Positions 41,901 to 53,589 of a stretch of DNA of 64,000 nt are shown one piece after another. Numbering within the stretch: position 1 is the stretch's first letter; each line of letters opens with the position of its first letter. Origin of the DNA: Thunnus maccoyii (taxonomy: Eukaryota > Chordata > Actinopteri > Scombriformes > Scombridae); NCBI RefSeq assembly GCF_910596095.1, contig NC_056551.1, positions 13,719,501 through 13,783,500 on the forward strand, in the 5' to 3' direction. Position numbers and translations under genes: made by a program. The notes under the pieces were generated by a model that was given only the letters and a program-made list of their open reading frames with translations, was not told the DNA's origin and ran no database searches.

Positions 41901-44830
41901 TCACTGCAAGGACAAAATCAAGTTAACATCATGCAGCAGTGTAGCTGTTATAATACAATATAATGGCATGCAGACAAACACTAACTGGTAAAGTGTTTTG
42001 TCTAGTTTTAAAGTGATACCAAGTTGTAAGGTTTTATCTGGGATCTTATTTTTGCAGTTTGGGCCATCATTTTTTTATCAGTGATAATAACCAGTGGTGG
42101 AAGAAGTATTCAGATCCTTTACTTAATAAAAGTACCAATACAGCAATATAAGAATACTCCATTACAAGTAAAAGTCCTGCATGAAAAATACTACTTAAGT
42201 AAAAGTACATAAGTATTAGCAGCAAAATGTACTTAAAGTATTAAAGTAAAAGTATTCCAGTCCCTCTGACTGATATATTATTACATGTGACATCATTAAA
42301 TTATTAGTGCTGAAGCATCAGTGTGTAAGCAGCATGTTACTGTTGTAGCTGCTGGAGGTGGAGCTAGTCCAGTGGTTCCCAACCTAGGGGTTGGGCCGCT
42401 CCAAAGGGTCAACAGATAAATCTGAGGGGTTGTGACATGATTAATGGGAGAGGAAAGAAGAAAAAACAAAGTTCTGATACACAAATCTGTTTTCAGTTTT
42501 TGGAATTTGATTTTTGGTTAAATATTGGATCAGTTGAACATTTATTGAAATGAAACCATGTGAGAAGTTTAGAGGGGAAAATCACTATTTATTGGAGCTG
42601 TTAACAACTCATAGACATCTGAAATTTGACCCTGACCCTGATGATGGTGCTAGAGTAAAAGTTAAGATCACCAACGTGATTACAATTAATCCTTAGAGGG
42701 ACATGCATGTACCAAATCTTATGGCAACCTACCCAAAAGTTGTTGAGACTTTTCACTAAGAAAACAAAAACTGTCAACATCATGCTGGTGCTAAAGGTTA
42801 GGAGGGAAAAGTCAGGAGATCAACAAAGTCAGTAGGCTTGATCTTCTGAGAACCATGAATATTTGTACCAGATTTCATGGCAATCTATCCAATAGTTGTG
42901 ATATTTCAGTCTGTACCAATCTGGTGGCCTGACTGACCGTGGCTAAAAATCTGAACTGTCCTTTAACATACATGTTATTTAATTGGGACTCCAGAGAATT
43001 GGATCTACAAAATAAAGTCTTCAGGAATAACTAATGTTGATTTCCTGTTTGAGGTTTTGCAGTGACTGTCATATAAACCTGACTTGTTTCCACAAAAGAC
43101 AGTCGAAAGGTGTCAGTCAGATATTGTATAACTGTTACAGAGGTGGCTGTAAGGTGCTTGCAATGTAGCAATCTATGACCAGGATCACTTTGTGGTGATA
43201 TTGGAAATACAGCATTATTGCATGAGAGTGTAGCTTTAATGTTTCAGGTATCTAACTCACTGGATTACCCCAAAACAGATGTTCTCTAACTACAAATGGT
43301 TTGTCTATTGATTGAGTTTCCAGAATATGTACTATATCAAACTACATCATTACACTTTCATGATATATATTGATACTGTGGTATTTTACACATACCTTGA
43401 TTAAAGATTTTATCCATATCACCCACCCCTATAAAGAAGACACCACACATGTGAGCTGTCATTTGAACCTACCATCACCTGACCCTTTACTTGTATATGA
43501 CACTGGCCACTTCACCTGATCCCCAGCAGCTGACCAAAGAACTTCCCCATCGAGATGAAGGTAGCGACTGTAACTCCCACCATCCCTCGCAGCCTCTTGG
43601 GGGTGCATTCGACGAGGTACAGTGTATGAGCTGAGAGATTGACTCCTAGAGGCATACACAAGGGGATCATACATTTTGAGAGTCAATAGTGATCAATAAC
43701 AGGGTGACAAATGACCTGAAGAACTTTGAAATATAATAGTCACAAGTATAAATAGAAATCGATTGTCTGTAGGGTTAATGGTGGAGCCAAGAGTGATGGA
43801 GCAGCTGTCTACAAAGAAATGGAAAAAAGAAAGAGAGATGAAATGGGTTTCCTCATGCTGTAGGTTCACCTGAATTGATGCCATAAAGAAATCGTCCCAC
43901 CATGATCATCTCAAAGGACATGGCTGTTTGGCTCAAGAGCATCAACACCGCTCCAATTATAGCCACAAAATTGTTTAACAAAAGGCATTTTTTTCTGTGG
44001 GATAAGGAAACAGAGACTTCTGTTTTAGAGCCTGAAGCCATCATTTTGAAAAAAAAAAAAAAAGCTGAAAGGTTTATTTTGCTTTTCTTTGAAGGTGCTA
44101 AATTAATTGTTTCTTTTCTGTTCGTGTGCACTGACCTGCCAAATTTTGAGATCAGTAGACCAGCCACCAGTGATCCCACCAACCCCCCAATGCAGAAAAT
44201 GGACACAGTGAAGGACCAGATGAGAGAGACCTGCCACTGCTGCAACGAGACTCCGTATCTCTGCAGACATGTTTGGTTCACCAGCTCCTTTATAAACTGC
44301 AAGTATCAAAAGTACAGTTTTCAATTTTAATTTTCAATTTAGTCATGATGTACGCGATGATGTTTTCTTTTTGCATAGTTCCACAAGTTTCTTGACTTTT
44401 TCACAATTTTGTGAAGCAGTTGTACTTACAGCGGAGGGGGAGGTCATCACAGATATAGCGAATCCATACTGAAATGTCCCACCGATGCCAGAGATAAAAA
44501 TGGTGGCAATTACAACAGGACAGTCTAGCTGCAGAGATTGAACATATGGACAGTTTTAATGACATTATATTTTGTTTGATATCGAAGAACTTGGATCATC
44601 AAATTCAACTTCATTAACACGTGTTCCAGAGGTTACATTTGTCAGCATCTATGTTAAATTATTAATGCTGAATGCTCATCTTGGTTCTGCAGGCTACAGC
44701 AATCACTCAGGGCATTTTCATTTATTCCTAAACTTGACATTCACATACTGTATGTATAAATTAAAAAATGTGAGGTGGACACAAAATAATCTGAAATATT
44801 ACCTACCAAGAGTGTTAAGTACTGTGTCAT
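38700..44830 (-). CDS. Class II facilitative sugar transporter, GLUT11-like, complete (502 aa)
   Basis: A 12-TM major-facilitator sugar porter. The 12 coding exons, listed separately, sum to 1509 nt with continuous phase; 502 residues is the normal GLUT length. Family signatures are present: GGTFQYGF in TM1, KFGRKK between TM2 and TM3, PESPRFLLLDRGD after TM6, CGINAVYFY in TM7, FSGGPAG in TM10 and VPETKNLTALEI after TM12. NQTC after TM1 is a likely N-glycosylation sequon. The SFEMIMVGR and ELLG blocks fit GLUT11 better than GLUT5, so I call it slc2a11-like. Fish have several such genes (slc2a11a/b, slc2a11l, slc2a15), some needed for pigment cells, and I cannot separate them by eye. The substrate is therefore unknown; hexoses are likely. 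The start MTQYLTLL is a short 8-codon exon fixed by donor GTAGGT. Confidence 0.92.
39070..39197 (-). CDS. slc2a11-like exon 11
   Basis: Encodes GVTAPLPGELFTQSFKSAGY then TIACTINWTGLFVLGMIFPI and LV. The E-L-F motif before TM11 is typical of GLUTs. Acceptor CCTCAG, donor GTAAGC. Confidence 0.93.
39297..39372 (-). CDS. slc2a11-like exon 10
   Basis: Encodes SQVSWMPYCSMVLIFIFISC then FSGGP, which forms TM10 with the GGPAG motif completed in the next exon. Confidence 0.92.
39516..39617 (-). CDS. slc2a11-like exon 9
   Basis: Encodes FMIIESTGKKMLLCRGYMAM then SATLVLLIISLYLQ. The E-x-x-GKK block is the loop 8-9 GRR-type signature, with Lys-Lys in place of Arg-Arg. Confidence 0.92.
39944..40054 (-). 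CDS. slc2a11-like exon 8
   Basis: Encodes VYFYSFDVFRAAGIQEHQLR then YAALGTGLCELCTSVAC. It completes TM7 and contains TM8. Acceptor CCCCAG, donor GTAAGT. Confidence 0.93.
40738..41110. mobile_element. MITE with 35-40 bp terminal inverted repeats
   Basis: The left end has GTGTAGGATTTAGTGGCATC. The reverse complement of the right end has GTGTAGAATTTAGAGGCATC. The two ends match over about 37 bp around a 300 bp non-coding core. It lies in intron 7 of the slc2a gene. A related left end occurs at 30431. Confidence 0.8.
41456..41643 (-). CDS. slc2a11-like exon 7
   Basis: Encodes LKRLWGDKDYSREVEEMLEE then KAALQSVRSHSVMELIQNQT and WQLFTIIVAFVTLQLCGINA. It covers the large cytoplasmic loop and the start of TM7. 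Donor GTGAGT. Confidence 0.94.
41755..41903 (-). CDS. slc2a11-like exon 6
   Basis: Encodes ELLGTEERWPWLLGFNGLTA then LLQLVTLPFLPESPRFLLLD and RGDRQACEK. It contains TM6 and the PESPR motif. The junction with exon 5 gives Ser before ELLG, where human GLUT11 has Arg. Confidence 0.93.
42090..42270. mobile_element. Dispersed AAGTAAAAGTA repeat, copy 1
   Basis: Starts CAGTGGTGGAAGAAGTATTC and continues with CTACTTAAGTAAAAGTACAT and AGCAAAATGTACTT. The second half recurs at 53.6 kb. The CAGTGGTGG end suggests a hAT-type non-autonomous element (inference). Confidence 0.6.
42369..42600 (+). mobile_element. Truncated hAT-like repeat, copy 1
   Basis: Begins CAGTGGTTCCCAACCTAGGG and runs in parallel with the element at 53.7 kb for more than 100 bp (for example GATGATTAATG-GAGAGGAAAG-like blocks). 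The right terminal repeat is missing here. Confidence 0.6.
42640..42960 (+). repeat. Dispersed repeat (ATTTCATGGCAATC family)
   Basis: Contains AGATTTCATGGCAATCTATC and AGTTGTGATATTTCAGTCTG. A second copy in the other orientation is at 48.2 kb. It is non-coding and common in fish introns to my knowledge. Confidence 0.5.
43516..43645 (-). CDS. slc2a11-like exon 5
   Basis: Encodes VNLSAHTLYLVECTPKRLRG then MVGVTVATFISMGKFFGQLL and GI. It holds the E-x-x-P-x-x-LRG motif of loop 4-5. Acceptor CTCTAG, donor GTGAAG. Confidence 0.93.
43870..43994 (-). CDS. slc2a11-like exon 4
   Basis: Encodes KKCLLLNNFVAIIGAVLMLL then SQTAMSFEMIMVGRFLYGIN and S. It contains TM3 and the MVGRFLYG start of TM4. Acceptor CCACAG, donor GTGAAC. 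Confidence 0.94.
44136..44296 (-). CDS. slc2a11-like exon 3
   Basis: Encodes FIKELVNQTCLQRYGVSLQQ then WQVSLIWSFTVSIFCIGGLV and GSLVAGLLISKFG. It carries the NQT sequon and TM2. Acceptor TTGCAG, donor GTCAGT. Confidence 0.94.
44430..44528 (-). CDS. slc2a11-like exon 2, TM1
   Basis: Encodes LDCPVVIATIFISGIGGTFQ then YGFAISVMTSPSA. This is the TM1 GGTFQYGF signature of class II GLUTs. Acceptor CTGCAG, donor GTAAGT. Confidence 0.94.
44807..44830 (-). CDS. slc2a11-like exon 1 (start, 8 codons)
   Basis: ATG followed by TQYLTLL and donor GTAGGT, phase 0 into exon 2. It is short but gives an N-terminus of the right length before TM1. An alternative upstream first exon cannot be excluded. Confidence 0.7.
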
Positions 44831-44999
44831 AGCTGGAGCCAGGCTGTTGTTGTGTCTGGAGTCTTTAGAAATCATTCACATCTTAAAACGGTGCTGCAGT
44901 CATATAACTTTGCACTGAAATTATTAACTTTCTATTCAGGCCAAAGAGGGAATGCAATAGGACTTTGTGTGTATGTGCATCAGTGCAAGTAGATGAGCT

Positions 45000-47900
45000 G
45001 CGTGGATTCATTGTGTTTTCTTAAGGATTTTGCACAATGACGTTAAGAGACTTTGGACATACAGATACTGAAAAAGTTATTTATTGTCTTGCAATCTGTC
45101 CGAAAGCTTGGGAAACTTGCAAACGCAGTGAAACGCAGACATGACTATGAAAACTTGAAACTCATGAGGATTTCTTTCTAAAGTTCCAATCAACCAAATA
45201 AAGCATCCATATTTAAATATTTTAGCTTGCAGGCGTTCTTATAGACCCCCCAAAATGTGACGTTAAGTTCCTGTGGACTGTGAATCTGTGATGATTATGT
45301 CATTCTAGTAGGTGTGAACAAAGAGGTCGGGCTGGCCCCCTCCAACCCCCCTTAAAATTTAACAGCCTTTTACTTGTTAACTGACCTCTTTGCTTTACAG
45401 TCTACAAAAGAAATGAAAGACTTAAATTCATGGCGCCTTCGAGGCCAAATTATGGAGACGGATCCACAGTCCTAAAACACTTGAATTATTCTGATAACTG
45501 TGCACACATCATCACTAGCTGAAAACTTTTTGGTGGATTTGGTGTGATACCAAATTGCTGCAATCAGACACGTCCCTTCATCTGCAGCCTGTGAGGGCTA
45601 AATCCTCCAAACCTGCTTCTAATGAGGCACACACAAACTCAAATCGGAAACCTCCTGCAGTATCACTCTGCATCAGGCAGATGCCACATAGCTGACCTCC
45701 AGGAAGGAGCTGGTGACGGCTTGTCTTGCATCGTCTCCGGGAGGCGGCGGCTTCGGATGACAACACACTCCAGACAGACCACTGAGAGACTGAAACTTCT
45801 AAAAAGCTGTCAGGAGGGCTGTTTTTTTCTCCTGCTGAGATGAAAAGCCCTTGCAGCTGCCAGAGAGGCTCTATTTACAGCTTGACACAAGCAGTAATGG
45901 CTGATACTGCATAAAAACAGAGGCATTGTAAGCCATTTTACATATCATCTGTATCAATTTATACACAAAAGTAAACCTGACTCAAATAAAAAGGGCTGAT
46001 GCTGCACCAACGCTGCTGCACTATGCAAACTTGCTGCAATAATGAGTGATCGCCGAGGCATCCACAAGAGCTGAGCAGAGGACAAAACATGCAAAATCAT
46101 TAAGAGCCACTCCTGAATGATTCAGATCATTCCAGAAAGAGATTCATAGAAAGAAGGATAAAAAAAGGCATGTAAGAACCATCCTGGTCATATATATGAC
46201 TGATTCTTTGTGGGTCAAAGAAAAGACAAAATCTGAAAGGTTGTAAAACTGTTTACTTAGATTATTTATTGATTTTTTAGGAGCCGGCATTACATCAGGA
46301 ACTATTGTGTTTGTCTTTTACCTTTGGATGTTCTTGATTAATTAAACTCTAAGACTGACTTTCTCACGCTGTGTAAACTGCGCGTAAGTGCTTGGTTGGT
46401 TGAATTCCCTCAGGCGTCTGATGAGGCAGGTGGAAGACATCCTGATGAACGAGCTAAATGTCTTTCAGAGCCACAGTGAGAGAGACAATAGAGAAGGAAG
46501 AGAGGAAATTTAGGGCACTGAGATGTGAGAGAGAAATATAAAGATGCGCTTCATTGTGTTTGAGGAGGGAAAAGTATGGCTAGATACTGATTGTAAATGG
46601 GAACTGGGGGATATGCTGCACCTGACGAAGGCAGATGAGAAGCATGACTGGTTTTACAGCCACATAGAACAGAGAGAGGGGAAGGAAAAAGCAGAGCCAA
46701 ATCCTCGGTTGTGAAAGTGTAAAAATGTATAAAAACCTCTATCCTTCTTTTCAAAAACAGAACTGTCCCTAGACGAAGCAGATTCAGCCAGTTAATGCAG
46801 GCCGAAATGACACCAGTGGTGTCAAACTCCTTACATTGCACATTTAACAAAGATCTCCTCAGTAACAACAATGTAAACAAAGACCAGCTGTTCAACTGCG
46901 AATCAGCTGAACATTATCAACTTTATTGTTGGATGGAAGTTATTTTGAGCAGCTGGGAGTCTATTTGTTAGACCACCCACTGTGAGCAAAACACAGAGTT
47001 GTGTGTGTTCGTCTCTTTAATGCTCCCTGTAAACCAGCGACCGCAGCTCCGGCCACCTGTCCATCACAGTGCTCCAGTGTGCAGATCAAAAGGTGGACTG
47101 CCTTACATTGTGGTAACCCAGTAATAACACAGTAAGAACTGTGGAGATTAATGACACATTCCTCCTATTCAAATGAGAATTTGAATTAAAAAGCAATTAT
47201 ATGCTGTTGCACAACAGCTACAGCTTATTTTAAATTTATACCATGGATGTGTGACACTGACCTGAGAACTGAGGTAAACAATAAACAGTCAGCTTTTCAG
47301 TGAAAAATCCCTCCTTATTGGGGACTGGCCTGTATGTTTGTATCACTGCCAATGTTTAATATTATGGAGCCTTCTGATGTTGCAAAATGATTCAGGACAC
47401 TTTAAATTCAATGCTTAAAAAATCTTATCTAAGCTGAGCTTTATTGTTTTTGTATCAGATCATCAAAAAAGTCTGTTTTTATTTCTTCCATGTAAACATA
47501 AGGCATTTAAAAAAAATCAATTTACTAAGAAATGACAGAGAAAAGTCAAAGTTTAAGCTGTTGAGTATAATTATTATCATAATCAGTGTAAAAAGACCAT
47601 GTGTAATGTGCGTGCAAGTGTAGAACATGAACCCAAGAATATAAACTTCCTATTGTCAGTGGTAGCTACAGCCTGAATACAAAACCCCTCAAACTTTCAA
47701 GGTTAGCTTTTATTTATTTATTAGCTTTTTATTTATAATATGATTTTAGAAATATGATTTTTAAAACAATATTAAAAGAAATATGATTTTTCTCAGACAA
47801 AATTGGCACTTTTTTTTTATTGTGACTTGTACTGCTTAGACTTGTCTAGGACTCAATTTACGTGAGCTTTCTTGACTACAACCCTATCTAACAAGTATAT

Positions 47901-48160
47901 ATCTCTGCAGACCACACCCAGCTCCAAATGGGCAGGCAGTCTGAGAAAAAACTTAGGGTTGGACACTACAAATTTATAAGAGAAAACCTGCGTCACAAAC
48001 TGTAGAGGTGGAGATTGAAAGATATGAGTGTTTACCAAGCAGGAAAAGGTCTAAAGAAAAGACGGTCTCAGTGGGGAATTGTAGGATGCAGTGTTTTTGA
48101 AGGTTAACCGTAGGGACTAAAAGTTAGAAAGTCTCAACCTCTCCTGTTTAGATTTTGATT
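45000..48160. other. Intergenic DNA, no gene seen
   Basis: Mostly AT-rich sequence with short open frames and no domain that I recognise. It lies upstream of the slc2a start, so its first few hundred bases may hold that promoter. Confidence 0.5.
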
Positions 48161-48164
48161 GTTT

Positions 48165-48530
48165 TGTTTTAGTCATGCTAGCGGCATGGCTCCAGGGATG
48201 GTAAGGTCAGTTTGTCAGTTGTTTGGTCCAACACTTTGGTCCAGATGGGTTGCCATTAAATTTCATACAAACATTCAGAGTCCCCCAAGTAGGACTCCGC
48301 GGACTCCAGTATCTACACAACACACCCACTTTACTACATGATACACCCGCTTGGTTTAGGAGGGGGATGGTTAGGTTTAGGGTTAAGGGTCAGGGCTGTG
48401 TGTCCTGTAAGTCTGCAAGACCCCAGATAAACCATTCTCCGGTCCCCAGATAATGAAACCTACTGACTTTGGTGATCACCAGCCTTTTCATCTAGCACCA
48501 CCATGAGGTTTACACTGGTGGGTTTTAGTG
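48165..48530 (-). repeat. Dispersed repeat (ATTTCATGGCAATC family), copy 2
   Basis: GGCATGGCTCCAGGGATGG followed by TTGTTTGGTCCAACACTTTG and GATGGGTTGCCATTAAATTT. It is the reverse-orientation relative of the copy at 42.6-42.96 kb. Confidence 0.5.
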
Positions 48531-48963
48531 AAATGTGCCATCAGGTCTAATATTTAAACCTGCATTAACTTTTATTTTGGCCTCTTGGGGGTCAAGGGGG
48601 AAATAAGTCATGAACACAACACTGTCATATCATCATCAATATGTCGAACTTGTTAGCTAACAGTTGCTTATTTACACATCCAGCTGTTTCTGTCCACCTG
48701 GTGAATGTAAGTCCAATATTCACTCTCTTTTAGCTCTGTTTTTTGACACTATCAACTCTTGAGGGAAATATCTGGCTCTTTAGCTGCTAAATGCTCCACT
48801 ATGTTCACCAGCTAGTTATTATTAAATAATACTAGTTATTATGAAAAATATTGATTATAGCTGCTTTAAGTTCATGAGCAGATGCAAAACTCATGACATT
48901 CCCATCAGCCTCAGATGAACTTTGTGTTTACCAAATTTTGGCATGCTAAACTAAGATGGCAAT

Positions 48964-49200
48964 CAATCAGTCAATCATTTTTTATTCATATAGCGCCAAA
49001 TCACAACAAAAGTCATCTCAGGGCACTTTTCACATAGAGCAGGTCTAGACCATACTCTTTAATTTACAGAGACCCAACAATTCCCCCATGAGCAAGCACT
49101 TGGTGGCAGTGGTAAGGAAAAACCCCCCTTTAACAGGTAGAAACCTCAAGCAGAACCCGGCTCTAGGTGGGCGGCCATCTGCTTTGACCAATTGGGCAAC
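48964..49200. repeat. Dispersed percomorph repeat (TATAGCGCCAAATCACAAC)
   Basis: Contains CATATAGCGCCAAATCACAA, GAGCAGGTCTAGACCATACT and CATGAGCAAGCACTTGG, blocks that I recognise as a very common repeat in spiny-rayed fish. Its small open frame (MSKHLVAVV...) is repeat-derived. Confidence 0.7.
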
Positions 49201-50011
49201 CATGGAAAACATTGTCCCTGCTAAACATCAGCATGTTAGCATCCTGCCGTTAGCATTTAGCACAGCCTCACAGAGGCTTGAGTGGCTGTAGACTCAAGAC
49301 TTGTTTTAGTCTCTCTCTTGAGAGCCCCCCAGCTTAATGGAAGTGCAACAATAATCACTGACTATGACTTTAATAAAGTCAGCCTGCTAAACTGTTTCAA
49401 AACTTTCTTTTAGACAGACAGACAAATGCTAAATGTCACCTCAGCATTTTCATGGGAGCTGTTATTTATTTTTCCATTACAATTATCATAATGACATTTA
49501 TTGTTATCCCAGCATTTATTAAGTCTTGTGTTAAACACCATTTCTGCAAACTTTTTATTTTAATATATATATATATATTTATGTCCAACACAGTTAAATA
49601 AAATGTAGTAAAAGTTAACAACACCTTGGAAAAGTGTCAATCTTGGATTTGTCATTTTTATCTTTTGGTAACAAAGCAATATTTTCTATATATCAACATG
49701 AATTGACTTCTTTATTATGCTGTTTCAGTGTTAGTAAGAGTATTCAGTCAAGTCTAGACAAAGTTCTGCATGAATGATGATCTCAAACAGGTTGATAAGG
49801 AAGCTGAGACTTTGTCTAAAAGTGAAAATTTGTGTAACAAAATGAAATTTTCTTTGATGAAATGAAATTTTTTTGGATGTGACAATAAATAAGGTTAGTC
49901 AGTACTTTTCTAGTCAACACTAATGCACCAAAGTTGTTTCTGTGACTAGTCAGTAAGCACATTATCATCCAAAAAACACTCTCAGAGTCTGTTGCATTGA
50001 CTTAAAATTTG

Positions 50012-50029
50012 CCATGAGGTGGCAGTAGC
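50012..50029 (+). promoter_or_regulatory. CTCF-like motif
   Basis: CCATGAGGTGGCAGTAGC fits the CTCF core well. Motif evidence only. Confidence 0.4.
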
Positions 50030-51414
50030 ACAGTTGATATTCTCAGCATGTGTCTCTCATCAAACACTGCATGTTTCTCAGAGGCTGGACTCTTTGTTTC
50101 AGCCCATCAGAGAAACACTTGGCAGCAGAAACAGACACTGAAGAAGTCGTGCCAAACTCGTAAGGTCCTCCCAAGTAGACATAGAGTCATGGTAACGCTT
50201 GATCACGATGAATAATGAATGACTCACAGGTTCACTTTACAAGGAGCTTTTCAGGTTCAGGCACACACTCACTATATTCTCATTATGTGAGTGTGAACTC
50301 CAGTCAAGGTAGGGTGACTTGTACCAACTGTTTCCCTCACAACTTCTCCTCTAACTCTGCTGAACATTTACAAAAACACTTAGTGTTTCCAGCTTGACAG
50401 GACTCAAGTTCTGTTTAATTTGAAAGATTTTTCAAATGTAGATTTAGTTAAGATAAGATGAAAGCCATGTGGATTCAACAAATCATGACTTCTGTATCAA
50501 CTCTTCCATTACACTTATATGGACAAGACAATCTTATTTCAGAATTCTTCTCGAAGTTCACTTTTTAGCTCTTAGAAACTAAACTGTGTGTTTTCAAAAG
50601 GTCCACCAGGACAAGTCAAAATGGCTGATTAACTTTTTTTTTAAGTGGATCATACCCAAGCCCTGTTGCTCACTAAAAACCTGATTAGTTATCTGCATCT
50701 GAATCTCTCTAGAGCTGAAAATATTGATCGAAATGTAATTCATTTTCAATCCAGAGTTCTGTTTTATAATCAGTCTTGAGCAGTTTCACATGAAGTGCAG
50801 TAAACTCTATCTGATCTCTGTTACACTATAACATAAAATTCCTTTCTCCTCATTGAGATGTTAGCAAATCATATAACCAAAGCGTCATATAAGTTTGCAA
50901 TTCATTTTTACATTGAACAAAAACTGTGGATTTTGGAGGAAGGACATGATCTCTTTACAGCCAGTATGGAAAGAAAAAATGATTTTAGTAACCAACTGCT
51001 CTTTGAAATTACATATAGTCATGTCAGTATTGTTATGAGACATGAGGTGTGAACCTATCTTTTAATATAAAGCTCATAGCTAAACATAACCACTGAAGAG
51101 GAATTACCCACATGATAACAAGCCTGGAAAAGCTTACTTTAACATTCTGGGTTTTATCCAACTCTTGACAGATGTTGGGGACAGACGTCTTATTTGACCC
51201 AACTGCATCCAGCTGCAAGAGTCTGTTGAAGTGTGTTGAAAAAGCAGTTTCATCTGTAACTGGATGATGTGATGGGCTAATAGAAGAGCTCAAAGTGGAA
51301 GGAAAGGTAACAAATATCAGACTTTGGAGTAAACCAAACCAGTGTTCAAAGAGTATGAATGTATGTCAGTAACAGACGCTTATGTAACCATAATTTGTAC
51401 CTTTCCAAAATGAC

Positions 51415-51459
51415 TCTCTCTCTCTCTCTCACACACATACACACACACACACACACAGA
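51415..51459. repeat. (CT)n(CA)n microsatellite
   Basis: CT repeat joined to CA repeat, about 45 bp. Confidence 0.9.
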
Positions 51460-53589
51460 CAAAGCTTCCACATGCAGAGCTTCTCAAAGCTGTCCTCAAA
51501 GTGCCAGTCATAACGGATCAATTTTCTAATCTCCAGTGAAAGGAAACAAGGTGCAACAACTGTAGGAAAAACAAGTTTCATAAAAGAATTCATTTAAAGT
51601 ATTGATGCTCATAAAAATAAATGTTATAAATATCAAATATGTTTTTGTGGAGTAGCAGTCTCACACTGTGAACAGACAGAAAACACACGTCTCACTTTAT
51701 AAGATACATTCATCCTCAGAGTCTTCTGGCCATAAAGCACTTGTGTATGACGTAACAAGACAGACTGACCTGTTGGGCCGCATATCCCTGCCCATGTATG
51801 CAGGCTTGCTGCCCATTCCCAATGATATATTTACAAATGAACCAGCACAGCAGTAATATATCAGTGGGCTCATGGAAATAAACTTGAAACTTGAGAGTCA
51901 AAATCCCACGTTGTATATCGTGCCATCATGCCCTTGAGCGTGGCACTTAAACCAGATTGCCAGTAAATCTCCAGCTCAACACAAATGGCTCTTCTGTCAG
52001 GTGTGACGCGACTAAAAGCCCTCTGGATTCAGGTATCAGAGACATTAGAGGAGGAATTGGAGTGAAAACAGGTGCAGAATGCTGCTGGAGGGCAAGTTTC
52101 CCACTCAAGTCAGGTATCCGATGTCCATATGACTCTCAGCTAAATAAATCATGTTCAATTAATTTCCAGCACAAACAGAGGCGAGTCACATTGGATTTTT
52201 GGTGAAACTTGGGAGAAGCCTGAAATTATTATGTTTGTAGTTTAAGATTTTAAAGTTTTGAGTTTGACCAAATATTTTTTTTCTTAATAGATTTAGGAAT
52301 GGATAAGTTTAAGTTTTAAGTTTTAAGTTTATTTTGTGGCATCAACATAGGCATGAGGGGAAACCTCCCAGCAAGAGACTCACAATTGTTGTCATGTTGT
52401 ATTTACTGTGAGAGCATTAGAGCATTGGTTAGACCATGGTTTGTTGTGCATGATCTGGGGAGCTTCTCCCCATTGTGAGTGCATAAAGTAGACTTACTCA
52501 GGTAGTGAATTAGTCATCAATGCAAGAAACTCTGGTTCTTCCAGTTTTCCTCAGTCAAAACACTGAATCTTAAAAGTATAATAATGTGAAAACAACACAC
52601 TCCTACATGTGGTCATATATAAAATAAGGAAATTGTCTATTACAGTTCAAATGAATAGTTTGTCTAACAATTGTAAAATGGTTTGTCTTGTCTTTGAAAA
52701 TTAGTTTAAGTTAGATGATCTGAATCATGTTGATTCAACTTGAAATTTGTTTTTATGTAAATCATTATCTCTATTTTTTTTTAAAGTTGAGCAAACATTA
52801 AAAAAAGAAGTTCAGTGTTGCTAGAGCAACTGAGCTGCAAGGAAGCCTGCAAAGATATTTACAAACTTTAATATTATATATCCGCAGATAACTTACACCC
52901 AGATAACAGTCCCAAACAAAATTCTAGTTTTCCCTTCAAGGTATTTTTGTGACAAAAGTTACGCAAATAAATACTGAGGTATAGAAATCCCTTAACTGCT
53001 CATCCCTACTGATGTTCAGATATGAAATCCTTATAGGCTTACAGAAATATAATTATTATATATAATATAGCAATATATATAGCAATATAGCTATGTGGAT
53101 AGCCTTTTAACAGCCATAAACAAACATAATAACAAAACAAAAAAGCCTTATTAGTGTACTGAACCACACAACACTGAGAACACTAAATAAACAATAAGTT
53201 TCTGCTATGACATGAACTTCAGCAGAACGAAAGTTCAACATTTTCAGGTGCTTTTCCTGTGTTTTAATAATTTATTTTGTGAGTACATGGTGTGAATATT
53301 TGGCTATAGAATTTTCAAACTGTCAAACAACTATGTGACCATTAAAGTTTTGACTGTAGTCAATAGATTCAAAAAAAGATCTACAGTATCTGTGAGCAGA
53401 AAGTTTTCCTAGCTTTTTAAGACCCTCAGTAGATGAAGCACAGGTCATGAAGTTGAGGCCTTTCTAAAATCATCGATTAGAAAACAAAAAGGCAGCCACA
53501 GATATTTGTTTTCAAGGAGTTTCACTACTTATGGGCATCACACATGACCATGAATGTTGGCTGCTGTGTTGTCTGACAACCTGAAGTAT

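Larger units (their letters stand above)
49201..53580. other. Intergenic DNA, no gene seen
   Basis: AT-rich, no supported exon. It includes a CTCF-like motif at 50012, a CT/CA microsatellite at 51415-51459 and a short AGTTTTAAGTTTTAAGTTT tandem near 52308. Confidence 0.5.
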
